Notes: a model not told the origin generated them from the letters alone. DNA of 64,000 nt from Lentibacillus jeotgali (GCF_000224785.1 NZ_AGAV01000018.1:62001-126000), one strand, 5' to 3'; positions 32,911 to 41,955 are shown, counted from the first letter of the stretch. Program-made: numbers and translations.

Positions 32911-33954
32911 TTGAAAAAAAGTTTGCAAATTGCGGGCGCTTATATTGGATTATTAGTCGGAGCAGGCTTTGCGTCCGGTCAGGAGATTATCCAGTTTTTC
33001 ACCAGCTTTGGCTGGATGAGTGTAATTGGGGCGGGTGTTGCTACTGTGTTATTTGCATTTCTGGGGATGCAGATTATGCAGATTGGTTCACGGCTGCAAA
33101 CCACTTCCCATAAAGACGTCATTTATCAAATTTGCGGCAAGTATGTTGGAACGGTCATTGATTACCTGGTCACGTTTTTCTTGTTTGGCGTAGCATCCGT
33201 TATGATTGCTGGAAGCGGCTCTATTTTTCAGCAACAATTTGGGATTCCTCCAATGATCGGTGCATTCATTCTGACATTATTGGTAATCCTAACGCTCTGC
33301 CTGAATGTAAAAAAGGTGATTTCGATTATTAGTATGATTACGCCGTTGCTTCTCCTGCTGATTTTTGTGATTGCCATTTATTCTATCATAACGAATCAAG
33401 CCGGACTGGCTAAACTTGACAGCACCATCTCACAGCAGCCATCAGCTGCACCTAATTGGCTGATGGGCGGTATGTTGTATGTCTCCTATAATATTGCTGC
33501 AGGTGTATCCATGCTTGCAATCGTAGGCGGTACCGTAAAGAATAAAAAGGTTGCGAGTCTCGGCGGTTTATTAGGTGGTCTTGGACTGGGTCTTTTACTG
33601 TTTTTAATCAATTTAGGCTTGTTTATGAATGCTGATATAATTGAAGGAGCTGAAATGCCGACATTATTGCTGGCGTCCAATCTGTCGCCCGTGCTCGGTT
33701 TCCTGATGACAATTGCTCTATTGGGGATGATTTACAATACAGCAGTTGGCATGTTATATGCTTTCACAGCCCGTTTTGTCCAGCCGCAAACACCACGCTT
33801 TAAGAGAAGTGTTGTCGTGATCAGCTCGTTATCATTTTGTGCCAGTTTTGTAGGTTTTACCGAATTGGTTGGTTCTGTTTATCCGATCACCGGCTATTTG
33901 GGTTTTATACTGATCGCAGCTATATTTCTGTCTTGGATTTGGGGGCGCAGGTAG
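32911..33954 (+). CDS. YkvI family membrane protein (probable amino acid carrier fold)
   Basis: A 347-residue membrane protein with about 10 hydrophobic segments, of the YkvI family, distantly related to LeuT-fold carriers. The first segment contains AGAYIGLLVGAGFASGQEII, the glycine-rich, unwound helix typical of this fold. The start is TTG 32911 behind AAAAGGGG; upstream in-frame codons lack a site. It lies just after the D-amino acid conversion operon, separated by a terminator, in the same direction. A role in amino acid exchange would fit, but no YkvI substrate can be cited from sequence. A copy of the GTCACTTCCCG repeat follows its stop. Confidence 0.75.
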   Translation: MKKSLQIAGAYIGLLVGAGFASGQEIIQFFTSFGWMSVIGAGVATVLFAFLGMQIMQIGSRLQTTSHKDVIYQICGKYVGTVIDYLVTFFLFGVASVMIAGSGSIFQQQFGIPPMIGAFILTLLVILTLCLNVKKVISIISMITPLLLLLIFVIAIYSIITNQAGLAKLDSTISQQPSAAPNWLMGGMLYVSYNIAAGVSMLAIVGGTVKNKKVASLGGLLGGLGLGLLLFLINLGLFMNADIIEGAEMPTLLLASNLSPVLGFLMTIALLGMIYNTAVGMLYAFTARFVQPQTPRFKRSVVVISSLSFCASFVGFTELVGSVYPITGYLGFILIAAIFLSWIWGRR

Positions 33955-33955
33955 G

Positions 33956-33982
33956 GTGCCTGTCACTTCCCGAGTTTTGTCA
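33956..33982 (+). repeat. Dispersed repeat copy, GTGCCTGTCACTTCCCG type
   Basis: Reads GTGCCTGTCACTTCCCGAGT then TTTGTCA. It is the best-preserved copy in the window and starts 2 bases after the ykvI-type stop. Confidence 0.6.
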
Positions 33983-34149
33983 GTTACCGTGTTTGTGGAA
34001 AGACTGCTCTTATCACGCTTCAAATTCCTCCATGAAAACTATTGATATCAAAAAGTTCTCTTGTTTAAAGCAGATTCGTATTGTAGTGTTGCCCTCCGTC
34101 TTTTTCCAACGGTTGTTCGAATATGGCGAGCGGAATGAAGGATGTTAGG

Positions 34150-34331
34150 TGTGCGAGGAGGTTGTGAACTCGTGCGGCGACGAGGCAAACTTGTGCGGGA
34201 ACGCCTCGTGTATGTGCGAGAACGTCTTGAACTTGTGTGGCAATGCCGTGAACATGTGCGAGAATGGCTCGAACTCGTGTGGTCGTGGCACAAACTTGTG
34301 CACTAACGTCTGGAACTTGTGCGGGTGGAGA
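34150..34331. repeat. Array 2 of the degenerate 21-bp tandem repeat (8 full units)
   Basis: Eight full units start at 34150, 34171, 34192, 34213, 34234, 34255, 34276 and 34297, each exactly 21 bases, followed by a partial ninth (TGTGCGGGTGGAGA). The consensus is YGTGCGaGaacgnnnnnAACT; GTGCG or GTGTG and the final AACT/AACA are the best-kept positions. The array abuts, and seems to replace, the 5' end of an Rpn nuclease gene. No stops occur in several frames on either strand, a product of the base composition and period. Confidence 0.85.
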
Positions 34332-34335
34332 GTAT

Positions 34336-35211
34336 ATGGATGATAAGCGGTCTAGACTGGATCTGCTAGTCGTGACAGATTCAGACGAATGGATCAATAT
34401 AGAAATCCAGTTTACAAATAAATATGATATGGTAAAACGTTCCCTGTATTATTGGTCCAAAGCATACTCACGTCCACTTGAAAGAGGAAGGGCGTATTCT
34501 GAGTTACGGACGGTCATTGCGATCAATATTTTGAATTTTAATCTTTTTAATGAAACGGAACGCTTCCATACCTCGTATCATTTGTATGAGGATGAGAATC
34601 AGGCCAAACTGACAAATGTAATGGAATTTCACTTTATCGAGATGGCCAAGTTAATGAAGGACTGGAAACGTGATAAACTAGACCCATGGAATAGTGTGTT
34701 GGCAAGATGGTTGCTGCTGCTTGGTATGGTCGATCATCGAAACGGGAAAATCTATCATGATGTCTTTAAAGAATTGGAGGAGATTTCCATGAAGGATGAA
34801 TCGTTGCGGAAAACCTTTAAAAACTGGGAAGAGCTGAGCACGACACAGGAACAGCGATTAATTTACGATTCACGTTTGAAACAGATTATGGATGAGGAAG
34901 CAGCTAAACGTGAGATCGAGTTGGAAATACAAGCAACGGAACAAATAAAGCAAAAAGCAATGCAAGATATAAAGAAAGCAGAGCAAATGAACAGAGAAAC
35001 GGAGCAAAAGAATAAAGAAGCAGAGCAAAAGAATAAAGAAGCAGAACAAAAGACAAAAGAAGCAACACTAAAGGCAAAAGAAGTGGAACAAAACGCAAAA
35101 GAGGCCATTGCCAGCAAGCTTTTGCAAAAAGGTATAGAAATTGAGCTTGTTGCAGAATCTACTGGTTTGACCAGGACTGAAGTTATGGATATCCAGCGTG
35201 ATGTGCTTTAG
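34336..35211 (+). pseudogene. Rpn family recombination-promoting nuclease / putative transposase, 5' truncated
   Basis: The frame gives MDDKRSRLDLLVVTDSDEWI and then NIEIQFTNKYDMVKRSLYYW, a block that in intact Rpn (PD-(D/E)XK) proteins is preceded by about 60-80 further residues with the first catalytic acidic residue. Those residues are absent, and the 21-bp array begins immediately upstream, so the gene seems to be truncated. The D...ExQ part of the active site, the helical middle and a long coiled coil (repeats of EQKNKEA) ending in a typical GLTRTEVMDIQRD tail are intact. Translation might still start at 34336, but no ribosome site is clear. A second, more decayed copy is at 36580-36945. 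Confidence 0.72.
35081..35206. repeat. Direct repeat, copy 1 (Rpn 3' end)
   Basis: 126 bases, from AAGTGGAACAAAAC to the last codons of the Rpn gene, match 36815-36940 with six mismatches counted by eye. The two copies are 1734 bases apart in the same direction and bracket the Uma2 gene. Confidence 0.75.
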
Positions 35212-35322
35212 ATCGGCCTCAGAACGATTAGTATCGATACGAAAAATCAAATTATCTTTCAACATCATCATTTCTTTTTTTGATTGATTTGGTCTATAAT
35301 TGTAATAAGGATGGTGTTATAG

Positions 35323-35883
35323 ATGGGTTTATTACATGAAAGGTACAGCACCTATGAAGAGTTCGAAAAGTTAAGGGAAGAAACAGATGAAATGTTGGAA
35401 TATATTGATGGCTTGATTTATATGTCCCCGTCTCCAAGTATAAAGCATCAGGAAATTTCCTCTTATTTACATGGAGAACTCTATAACGCACTTAAGGGGA
35501 AGGATTGCAGCGTATTTTCTGCTCCGACTGATGTCTTATTTGATACCACTCATGATGAAGGCAAGAAAAAAGTCGTTCCAGACTTATTTGTTGCTTGCAA
35601 TCCAGACAATTTTACAGAAAGTGAATACGTGGGGGCTCCCGAATTCATTATAGAAATTTTGAGCCCTTCTAGCAGATCACATGATATGGTGACGAAATTG
35701 AATCTTTATATGAATAATGGCGTCAAGGAATATTGGATTGTTGACCCCATAAAGAATCACATCATGATATATGTCAAAGATCACAATAACGAAGTGCAAT
35801 TTGATTTGATTAATATCGGTGGCGTGGCTACTTCCAGGACCATTACGTCCTTTGCGATCAACTTGAATATATTGTTTAAGTAG
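35323..35883 (+). CDS. Uma2 family endonuclease-like protein (DUF820)
   Basis: A 186-residue Uma2 (DUF820) protein with a restriction endonuclease-like fold. The conserved blocks are EYIDGLIYMSPSPSIKHQEI near the N-terminus, VVPDLFVACNPDNF with the catalytic Asp, and GAPEFIIEILSPSSRSHDM with the Glu of the PD-(D/E)XK site, then KLNLYMNNGVKEYWIVDP. All expected residues are visible, so it looks intact. The gene stands alone between two Rpn copies in a region rich in repeats, a usual setting for this family, whose biological role is not established. Confidence 0.85.
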   Translation: MGLLHERYSTYEEFEKLREETDEMLEYIDGLIYMSPSPSIKHQEISSYLHGELYNALKGKDCSVFSAPTDVLFDTTHDEGKKKVVPDLFVACNPDNFTESEYVGAPEFIIEILSPSSRSHDMVTKLNLYMNNGVKEYWIVDPIKNHIMIYVKDHNNEVQFDLINIGGVATSRTITSFAINLNILFK

Positions 35884-36019
35884 TGCGGGGCTGTTGCTTC
35901 CCGGGATGTGCTGGTGTACACACAGAAAATAAACCCGGAAAAACCCGGATCAAGGATGAAGCTGTCGGCAAGGAGGATTTGGATGTTTTGATTCAATTAA
36001 AATGAGACGGTGTATAATT

Positions 36020-36267
36020 GGGGGCTGCTGAATAACTTAAAATGGTTGTCATGCAGGGATTTATCGTAATTCTAATTGTAGTAAAGTGCAAGGTTATTGC
36101 CAAACATCGCTTAAAAATCGTGCACGTTGTCATTTATCCAATTATATTTGATCTCCAAAAAATGTGATGAGAACATGAAAAAAATCTGCTTAATCGTTTG
36201 ATTTTGCGCATATTAAGCTATTTTCTAAACGTATATAAGTTCGAATTAGGGTTATTCAGTAACCCCT
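36020..36267. mobile_element. Possible MITE or insertion sequence remnant
   Basis: Terminal inverted repeats: the left end GGGGGCTGCTGAATAAC (36020-36036) matches the complement of the right end GTTATTCAGTAACCCCT (36251-36267) at 14 of 17 positions. Four-base AATT repeats flank both sides (36016-36019 and 36268-36271), as target duplications would. The 248-bp body has no ORF. The right end is itself part of a local hairpin (AATTAGGGTTA and its complement), so coincidence or a terminator is a possible alternative. Confidence 0.4.
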
Positions 36268-36459
36268 AATTGTATCAAAGGTCTGGAGTACGCTTAATAT
36301 CTGAAAACACAGTGCATATGAAGACAGTCTCTTTTCATTTGTAAAGTACTTCCCCTGTCCATGCGAACCATTCCACATGATTTGTTGGATTGAGCCAAAC
36401 TTGGTTTTATGTTTAATGTGTTGGGCTTTGTGGAAACTTGAATACGAAAAAACTTATGT

Positions 36460-36488
36460 AACTCAGTGTTATTATAGCAAAACTATTA
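36460..36488 (-). promoter_or_regulatory. Relic of a holin-like toxin promoter
   Basis: A 29-base stretch identical to 45507-45535 except at two positions. On the minus strand it contains TGCTATAAT, an extended -10. The match at 45507 is the promoter of a toxin gene. No toxin ORF remains downstream of this copy. Confidence 0.5.
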
Positions 36489-36579
36489 TTTAAACTTTAG
36501 CATAGAGAATGGCAAGAGACCTCGCGAGGGACGATATGAAATCGTGCATCCCTCCCCGAATTTCACGCGACGAGCTTTT

Positions 36580-36945
36580 ATGATTAATATTTTAAACTTC
36601 AACCTTTTCAATGAAACTGAATGATACTCATACCTCTTATTATTTGTATGAAGATGAAAACCAAGTCAAATTGACAGATGTGATGGAATTTCATTTCATC
36701 CCACATGTTACTTGCAGTAATCCCCCCTCCTCAACTCACATAACGAAAATAAAGCAAGATAAGTGGGGATAAACTGCCAGTAAATGAGAAAAGAAGTAAC
36801 ACAAATGACCAAGGAAGTGGAACAAAACCCAAAAGAGGCCATTGCCAGCAAGCTTTTGCAAATAGGCATGGAAATTGAGCTTGTTGCAGATTCTACTGGT
36901 TTGACCAGGGCTGAAGTTATGGATATCCAGCGTGATGTGCAGTAG
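36580..36945 (+). pseudogene. Second Rpn nuclease copy, heavily decayed
   Basis: Starting at 36580 the frame gives INILNFNLFNETE, then a TGA. One frame over it continues with DTHTSYYLYEDENQVKLTDV and MEFHFI, matching residues 70-120 of the copy at 34336. A gap follows, and the last 53 codons (36784-36945) give MRKEVTQMTKEVEQNPKEAI and the GLTRAEVMDIQRD tail. The N-terminal part and about 100 internal codons are missing. The 3' part is nearly identical to that of the first copy, the rest more diverged. Confidence 0.75.
36815..36940. repeat. Direct repeat, copy 2 (Rpn relic 3' end)
   Basis: Matches 35081-35206 over 126 bases with six mismatches. This part is much better conserved between the two Rpn copies than the upstream segment. 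Confidence 0.75.
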
Positions 36946-37358
36946 ACGGGGCAAGTCTTTTCCCGAATGTTTCTGAACGCGTTGATAGATATGGTGGCAT
37001 GGAGATTCCCGTGCCATCATTTTTTACATCCACACTGTTTTGTTATTAATTTCCATTCGAAGCCATGAATGACTGACTTGAAAGACCCGCCATCATCCCA
37101 GTGTTCCTTCACTACTACAATCAAATCAGGAAAAGAAAAAATTCACATAGAGGAAGCCTTTCAACATTTAGCATACAATTTTGGAGATATCAGCTCACTG
37201 AAGTTTACTGACGCTCACTGAGCTTCACTGAGCTCACTCAGTTGCTGAGATCGGATTTGTCAGTAATCAAAGGCTTTTGTAGACTATATTTAGTTCATGC
37301 GCATGGCTATACCAATTCAATTTATTGATTCTTAAAGACAAAACAGGAGTGATTTCAC

Positions 37359-38459
37359 ATGGCGCAAAAGTCTGCCAGAAAGGGGAAAAAGCAACGTCGT
37401 ATCATCGACACCGATATCCACGAAAGAGCAACCTACGCGGAGCTTGTTCCTTACTTAGATAATCCATGGAGGCGGTATATAACAGATAACCATTGGATGC
37501 AGGAAAAACATATGCCTTACACACAGCCAACTGTCGCTGGCGTTGATCGGGCGGATGCTGTAACACCAGACGGTGGTGCTGCAGGAACGGACCTCAGTTT
37601 TATGCAACAACAATTACTCGACGCGGAAGGACATGAATACGGTATTTTAACCGGCGCCTTAGATCCGTCTCCGTCGTCCATGCACGGCTGGTATGAAATG
37701 GGGACTGCTTTAGCGAGCGCTTATAACGATTGGCAAATCGAAAATTGGCTGGAAAAGGATGACCGTTTATATGGTTCCGTTCATATTGCGGCGCAGGATC
37801 CGCAGCAAGCGGTTCGTGAGATAGAACGGGTCGGCCCTCATCCGAAAATGGTGCAAATTTTGTTGCCGATTGATACCCGGTCATGGGGAGATCCGTATTA
37901 TCATCCCATTTACGAAGCTGCTGAGCGCCACAATTTATCGATTGGTATGCACCATAATGAGCCACCCACCCATTTCGGGGGCTGGCCGCGTTATTTCATC
38001 GAGTGGCATACCATGTTGCCAACGGCGCATATGATTGAAGTCTCTAACATGGTGTTTAACGGTGTATTTGATAAATTCCCTGGCTTGCACCTTGTCATGA
38101 TTGAGGGCGGATTCACGCATGCCCCGCATTTGATGAAGAAGATGGACCAGCAATATAAGGAACTTCGTCACGAAATTCCTTGGGTAAAACGGATGCCCAG
38201 CCGTATCATGCAGGAGCATGTCCGTTTCACAACACAACCTGTTGAAGAATTAAGTCATAAAGAATTTATGCAGTATATGGATCAAATGGGGTCGGAGGAT
38301 ATGGTCTGTTTTGCAACGGATTATCCACATTGGGATTATGATTCACCACTTCAGGCGCTTCCTAAACTTGATGAAACATTGGAGGAAAAAATTTATGCCG
38401 AAAATGCGAGAGCTTCCTACCCTAAATTACCGCAATTGACAGGGAGTGTGAAATCATGA
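37359..38459 (+). CDS. Amidohydrolase 2 family protein (ACMSD-like TIM barrel)
   Basis: A 366-residue amidohydrolase of the COG2159 group (aminocarboxymuconate semialdehyde decarboxylase relatives). The first metal site is changed from HxH to DTDIHERA (an Asp-x-His form common in this group). Later motifs are IGMHHNEPP, LHLVMIEGGFTHAPH and CFATDYPHWDYDSP, with the usual late Asp and His. The start has ACAGGAG upstream. Members catalyse hydrolysis or non-oxidative decarboxylation of aromatic or dicarboxylic intermediates. It heads an operon with Rieske proteins and an aldehyde dehydrogenase; its stop overlaps the next start by 4 bases. That suggests catabolism of an oxidised ring or branched compound. 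Confidence 0.78.
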   Translation: MAQKSARKGKKQRRIIDTDIHERATYAELVPYLDNPWRRYITDNHWMQEKHMPYTQPTVAGVDRADAVTPDGGAAGTDLSFMQQQLLDAEGHEYGILTGALDPSPSSMHGWYEMGTALASAYNDWQIENWLEKDDRLYGSVHIAAQDPQQAVREIERVGPHPKMVQILLPIDTRSWGDPYYHPIYEAAERHNLSIGMHHNEPPTHFGGWPRYFIEWHTMLPTAHMIEVSNMVFNGVFDKFPGLHLVMIEGGFTHAPHLMKKMDQQYKELRHEIPWVKRMPSRIMQEHVRFTTQPVEELSHKEFMQYMDQMGSEDMVCFATDYPHWDYDSPLQALPKLDETLEEKIYAENARASYPKLPQLTGSVKS

Positions 38460-38812
38460 GGGAAGTTGTGTGCAAAAAAGAAGATATTCAGCCCGGCAAG
38501 ATGAGAAGTGCCTCATTAGGGAAGATTCCGGTTGTTGTTTGTCGCACAAAAGACGGTGAATTTTACGCATATGCCAATAGATGTCTGCACCAGGGAGCAC
38601 CGCTCTCAGAAGGTGCCTTATGCGGTGATACTAAACGTACGGATATTCACGGCAACTATGAATATATTAAAGATGGCGAAATCCTCCGCTGTCCATGGCA
38701 TGGGCTAGAATATGACATTAAAAATGACGGTTGTATGCTGGCTGAACCCGAAAAAAAATTACGCAGTTTCAATGTCATGATCGAGGATGACCATGTGGTT
38801 GTATATAAATGA
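38456..38812 (+). CDS. Rieske [2Fe-2S] protein
   Basis: A 118-residue Rieske ferredoxin-like protein. The cluster-binding motifs are CLHQGAPL (Cys-x-His) and CPWHGLEYDI (Cys-x2-His), separated by about 37 residues. A segment between them (GDTKRTDIHGNYEYIKDGEI) is longer than in small soluble ferredoxins and resembles the N-terminal Rieske domain of oxygenases. It carries electrons to an oxygenase or acts as part of one. It overlaps the amidohydrolase gene by 4 bases. No large catalytic oxygenase subunit is encoded in this cluster. Confidence 0.82.
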   Translation: MREVVCKKEDIQPGKMRSASLGKIPVVVCRTKDGEFYAYANRCLHQGAPLSEGALCGDTKRTDIHGNYEYIKDGEILRCPWHGLEYDIKNDGCMLAEPEKKLRSFNVMIEDDHVVVYK

Positions 38813-38840
38813 ATCTGTTAAGGACGCATGAGGTGAACGT

Positions 38841-40302
38841 ATGAAAAAGATGTTTATTAACGGTGAATGGGTGGAAGCCAGTTCCGGCGAAACAAGAGAT
38901 ATTATAAATCCTTACAATCAGGAAGTCATTGCAACGGCAGCGGAAGGCAATGAGCAGGATACGAAATTTGCAATTGCGGCCGCCCGGGAAGCTTTTGAAC
39001 ACGACGATTGGGCAACCACCCCCGCTGCTGAACGCGGAAAAATTGTCCATAAAATTGCCGATTTGATCGAGCGCGACCGCGAAGAATTGGCTGAGCTCGA
39101 ATCACTCGATACCGGTAAAACAGTTGAAGAAAGCCTTGGTGACATGGATGATATTGCTGGTGTGTTCCGTTATTTCGCTGAGATGGCTGATAAAGACGGC
39201 GGCGAGATCATCGAATCCCCTATTCCAAATTCAACCAGCAAGGTGGTTCATGAACCTGTCGGCGTCTGTGGTCAGATTACGCCATGGAACTATCCACTCT
39301 TGCAGGCATCATGGAAATTGGCACCGGCATTGGCAGCAGGCAACACACTTGTCATGAAGCCGAGTGAAATCACGCCGCTTACGTCAATTAAAGTGTTTGA
39401 ATTAATGGCAGAAGCCGGCGTTCCGGCAGGTGTTGTCAATCTGGTGCTCGGACCCGGCGATTCCGTTGGTGCAGAACTTTCGGCTAATGACAATGTCGAT
39501 TTGATCTCGTTTACCGGCGGTATTCATACGGGCAAGAAGATCATGCAGGCAGCCAGTTCTAACGTGAAAAATCTGGCACTGGAGCTGGGCGGGAAAAACC
39601 CGAATATTGTCTTCGCCGATGCTGATTTTGAAACAGCTGTCGACCAAGCGATGAACGCCGTATTTTTCCATGCCGCAAATTTGTTCAGCGGGAACTCGTC
39701 TGATTATTGAAGAAAGCATTCATGATGCTTTTGTCAGTGCGATCGTTGACCGTGTGAAGAACATCAAGCTTGGCAGCGGTTTTGATGAATCAACTCAAAT
39801 GGGACCGCTCATTTCTAAGGACCATTTAAATAAAGTGGTCAATTATGTTGAAAACGGCAAACAAGAAGGCGCAACGGTCGCAGTTGGCGGCGGCCGTCCC
39901 GACGATCCGGAACTGCTAAACGGCTTTTTCTATTTGCCGACCGTATTGACGGGGTGCACGAGTAACATGCGTGTTGTACAGGATGAAGGCTTTGGCCCGG
40001 TGATTACCGTGGAAAAATTCACGACCGAAGAAGAAGCGGTCCGTCTTGCCAATGACTCAATCTACGGGCTGTCCGGCGGCGTCTTTACCAATGACATTGC
40101 CAAAGCTGAGCGCTGTGTTGCAAAAATGCGGATGGGCACTGTCTGGATCAACGATGTGAACCTGTACTTCCCGCATGCACCATGGGGCGGCTATAAACAG
40201 TCCGGCATCGGCCGTGAACTCGGCAAAAAAGGGCTGGAAGAATATCAGGAAACGAAGCATATTTTCCAAAATCTGAAGCCTGAGCCAGTTAACTGGTTTT
40301 AA
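38841..40302 (+). pseudogene. Aldehyde dehydrogenase with a frameshift at the catalytic cysteine
   Basis: Two frames together encode a full NAD-dependent aldehyde dehydrogenase of the betaine aldehyde type. The first (38841-39710) has GQITPWNYPLLQASWKLAPA, FTGGIHTGKKIM and the catalytic Glu in LELGGKNPN, then reads NAVFFHAANLF and stops. The second continues from about 39682 with QICSAGTRLIIEESIHDAFV, carrying the catalytic cysteine, and ends normally with GRELGKKGLEEYQETKHIF. A 2-base loss between CATGCC and CAAATT would explain the break; CATGCCGGCCAAATT would restore HAGQICSAG. It is either an inactivated gene or a base-calling error. Neighbours on both sides are intact. Confidence 0.82.
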
Positions 40303-40370
40303 AGTAAATGCCATGGTCCTTGGCAAACGAGCGTGAATGAAATAAAGAATGAAACACGAGGGTGATCACA

Positions 40371-40721
40371 ATGCAACATTCAGAGGGAACGAACCCTGCT
40401 TTAGACGATTCTTATATTTATGTGTGTCCAAGTTCAGAGCTTGAAGAAGATGATCTCATCGAATGTGAAATAGGGACGGAGACGATTGTTGTCGGCCGGG
40501 GCGAAGGAAACGTTTATGCCGCCCAGGGGATATGTACGCATGCGTATTCTGAGTTGGTCGACGGTGAGTTGGATGGAACATGTCTAACGTGTCCGCTGCA
40601 TTTTGCCTGCTTCGATATCCGAGACGGTTCCGTGCTGGAGGGGCCGGCTGAAACCCCGCTGCGAATCTATAAAGCTATCGAGGCTGACGGATCCGTTTGG
40701 GTTAGCAATGAAAGGGGGTGA
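40371..40721 (+). CDS. Rieske-type ferredoxin
   Basis: A 116-residue ferredoxin of the Rieske type (BphF/NdoA class in size). Cluster motifs are CTHAYSEL and CPLHFACFD, 17 residues apart (ICTHAYSELVDGELDGTC, then LTCPLH). The N-terminal 15 residues are extra and acidic. The ATG at 40371 sits behind GAGGGTGAT. It is followed 4 bases later by a FAD reductase, so the two form the electron supply chain (NADH to reductase to ferredoxin) for a Rieske oxygenase that is not encoded in this cluster. Confidence 0.85.
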   Translation: MQHSEGTNPALDDSYIYVCPSSELEEDDLIECEIGTETIVVGRGEGNVYAAQGICTHAYSELVDGELDGTCLTCPLHFACFDIRDGSVLEGPAETPLRIYKAIEADGSVWVSNERG

Positions 40722-40725
40722 GAAG

Positions 40726-41955
40726 TTGTCTGATAAAAATACAACAGTTATTACCGGAGCGGGAATTTCAGGCGTGCATGCCGCTGAGAGCCTGCGAAAG
40801 GGTGGTTATCAAGGGCGGATTGTGCTGATGGACCGTGACCGGCAGATGCCTTATGACCGCCCCCCTTTATCTAAGGAATGGATAACTGGTGAGGTGGATG
40901 AGTCAAGTGTTTTATTACGAGACCCTGCCATCTATGAAAAACTGGATATAGACTTGAAGCTTGGAGTTGAAGTGACAGACATCGATTCCGTTCGCAAAAC
41001 CATCGATACTAAGGATGGTTCTTCTTATGAATGGGAGAAACTCATGCTCGCAACAGGATCAACATTACGCACATTGTCAATCGCGGGTGATGACCTTCAA
41101 GGCATTTTTTACTTACGACGGATGGCTGATGCCATAGCAATGAAACAACATATAGAACATGTGAAAGACGCTGTTATTATTGGAGCCGGCTTTATCGGTG
41201 CCGAGCTTGCCTCTTCCCTTAGTCAGTTGGGAATCAAAGTTACGATTGTGGAAATGGCCTCCTATCCGATGGAAAATATCGTTGGCCGGGAAGTATCGGA
41301 ATATTTTCTGGATTTGCATCGACGCAACGGTGTCGACGTGATTACAGAGGACTCTGTCACTCAGTTTAACGGGGAGACAACCGTTGAAGAAGCGGTGACA
41401 GCCGAGGGACGGCGGATTCCATGCCAAGCGGTCATAATAGGCGTTGGGGTGAGTCCTAACACGGAGGTGTCGCATCCGCAATTAGAGGTAGAAGGCGGGT
41501 ATGCTGTGAATGAATACGGTGAGACATCAGTTCCTGACATTTATGCTGCGGGGGATTGTACGTCATGGCCATACCACGGGTCACCCATTCATGTTGAACA
41601 TTGGGATCATGCCGTCAACCATGCCAAGACAGTCGCTCAAAACATGATACAACCGCAATCAGTACCCTATACGTATACACCGTACTTTTGGTCGGAACAA
41701 CACGGCAGCCGGTTCCAATATTTCGGTCATGCCAAGCGATGGTCCAAAACCGTTTTGCGAGGATCGATCGAATCGAATACATTTACAAATTTTTACCTGA
41801 ATGATCAGAATATCGTCCAAGCCGCGTTCATTTCTAATCAATCGAAAAATGCCTTGCCCGTCAGACGCATGATTCAACAGCAAAAAGCTATAGATCCAGA
41901 TGCTTTGGCAGATGAAAGTGTCGCGTTGAAAAAAATGCAACGTAGGTTGATATGA
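40726..41955 (+). CDS. Rieske ferredoxin reductase (FAD-dependent)
   Basis: A 409-residue class I pyridine nucleotide-disulphide-type oxidoreductase without the redox disulphide. FAD-binding starts TVITGAGISGVHAAESLRKG. PYDRPPLSKEW is a hallmark of ferredoxin reductases of oxygenase systems. The NADH-binding GAGFIGAELASSLSQLG is near residue 152, and VPDIYAAGDCTSWP binds the flavin ribityl. The C-terminal domain is of the ferredoxin reductase type. The start is TTG at 40726 behind AAGGGGGTGAG. It passes electrons from NADH to the ferredoxin encoded just before it. Confidence 0.85.
   Translation: MSDKNTTVITGAGISGVHAAESLRKGGYQGRIVLMDRDRQMPYDRPPLSKEWITGEVDESSVLLRDPAIYEKLDIDLKLGVEVTDIDSVRKTIDTKDGSSYEWEKLMLATGSTLRTLSIAGDDLQGIFYLRRMADAIAMKQHIEHVKDAVIIGAGFIGAELASSLSQLGIKVTIVEMASYPMENIVGREVSEYFLDLHRRNGVDVITEDSVTQFNGETTVEEAVTAEGRRIPCQAVIIGVGVSPNTEVSHPQLEVEGGYAVNEYGETSVPDIYAAGDCTSWPYHGSPIHVEHWDHAVNHAKTVAQNMIQPQSVPYTYTPYFWSEQHGSRFQYFGHAKRWSKTVLRGSIESNTFTNFYLNDQNIVQAAFISNQSKNALPVRRMIQQQKAIDPDALADESVALKKMQRRLI

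Larger units (their letters stand above)
35884..37358. other. Gene-poor decay region
   Basis: About 1.5 kb without an intact gene. It contains a possible miniature inverted-repeat element (36020-36267), a relic of a toxin promoter (36460-36488), a decayed Rpn copy (36580-36945) and short direct repeats of TCACTGAGCT type near 37192-37250. No promoter for the gene at 37359 was pinned down. Confidence 0.5.

Noticed and set aside
34048-34397. Minus-strand ORFs rich in Arg, Ser and Thr over array 2
   Set aside because: They are shadow readings of the 21-bp repeat; the repeated SRT and RRS pattern follows from the repeat unit.
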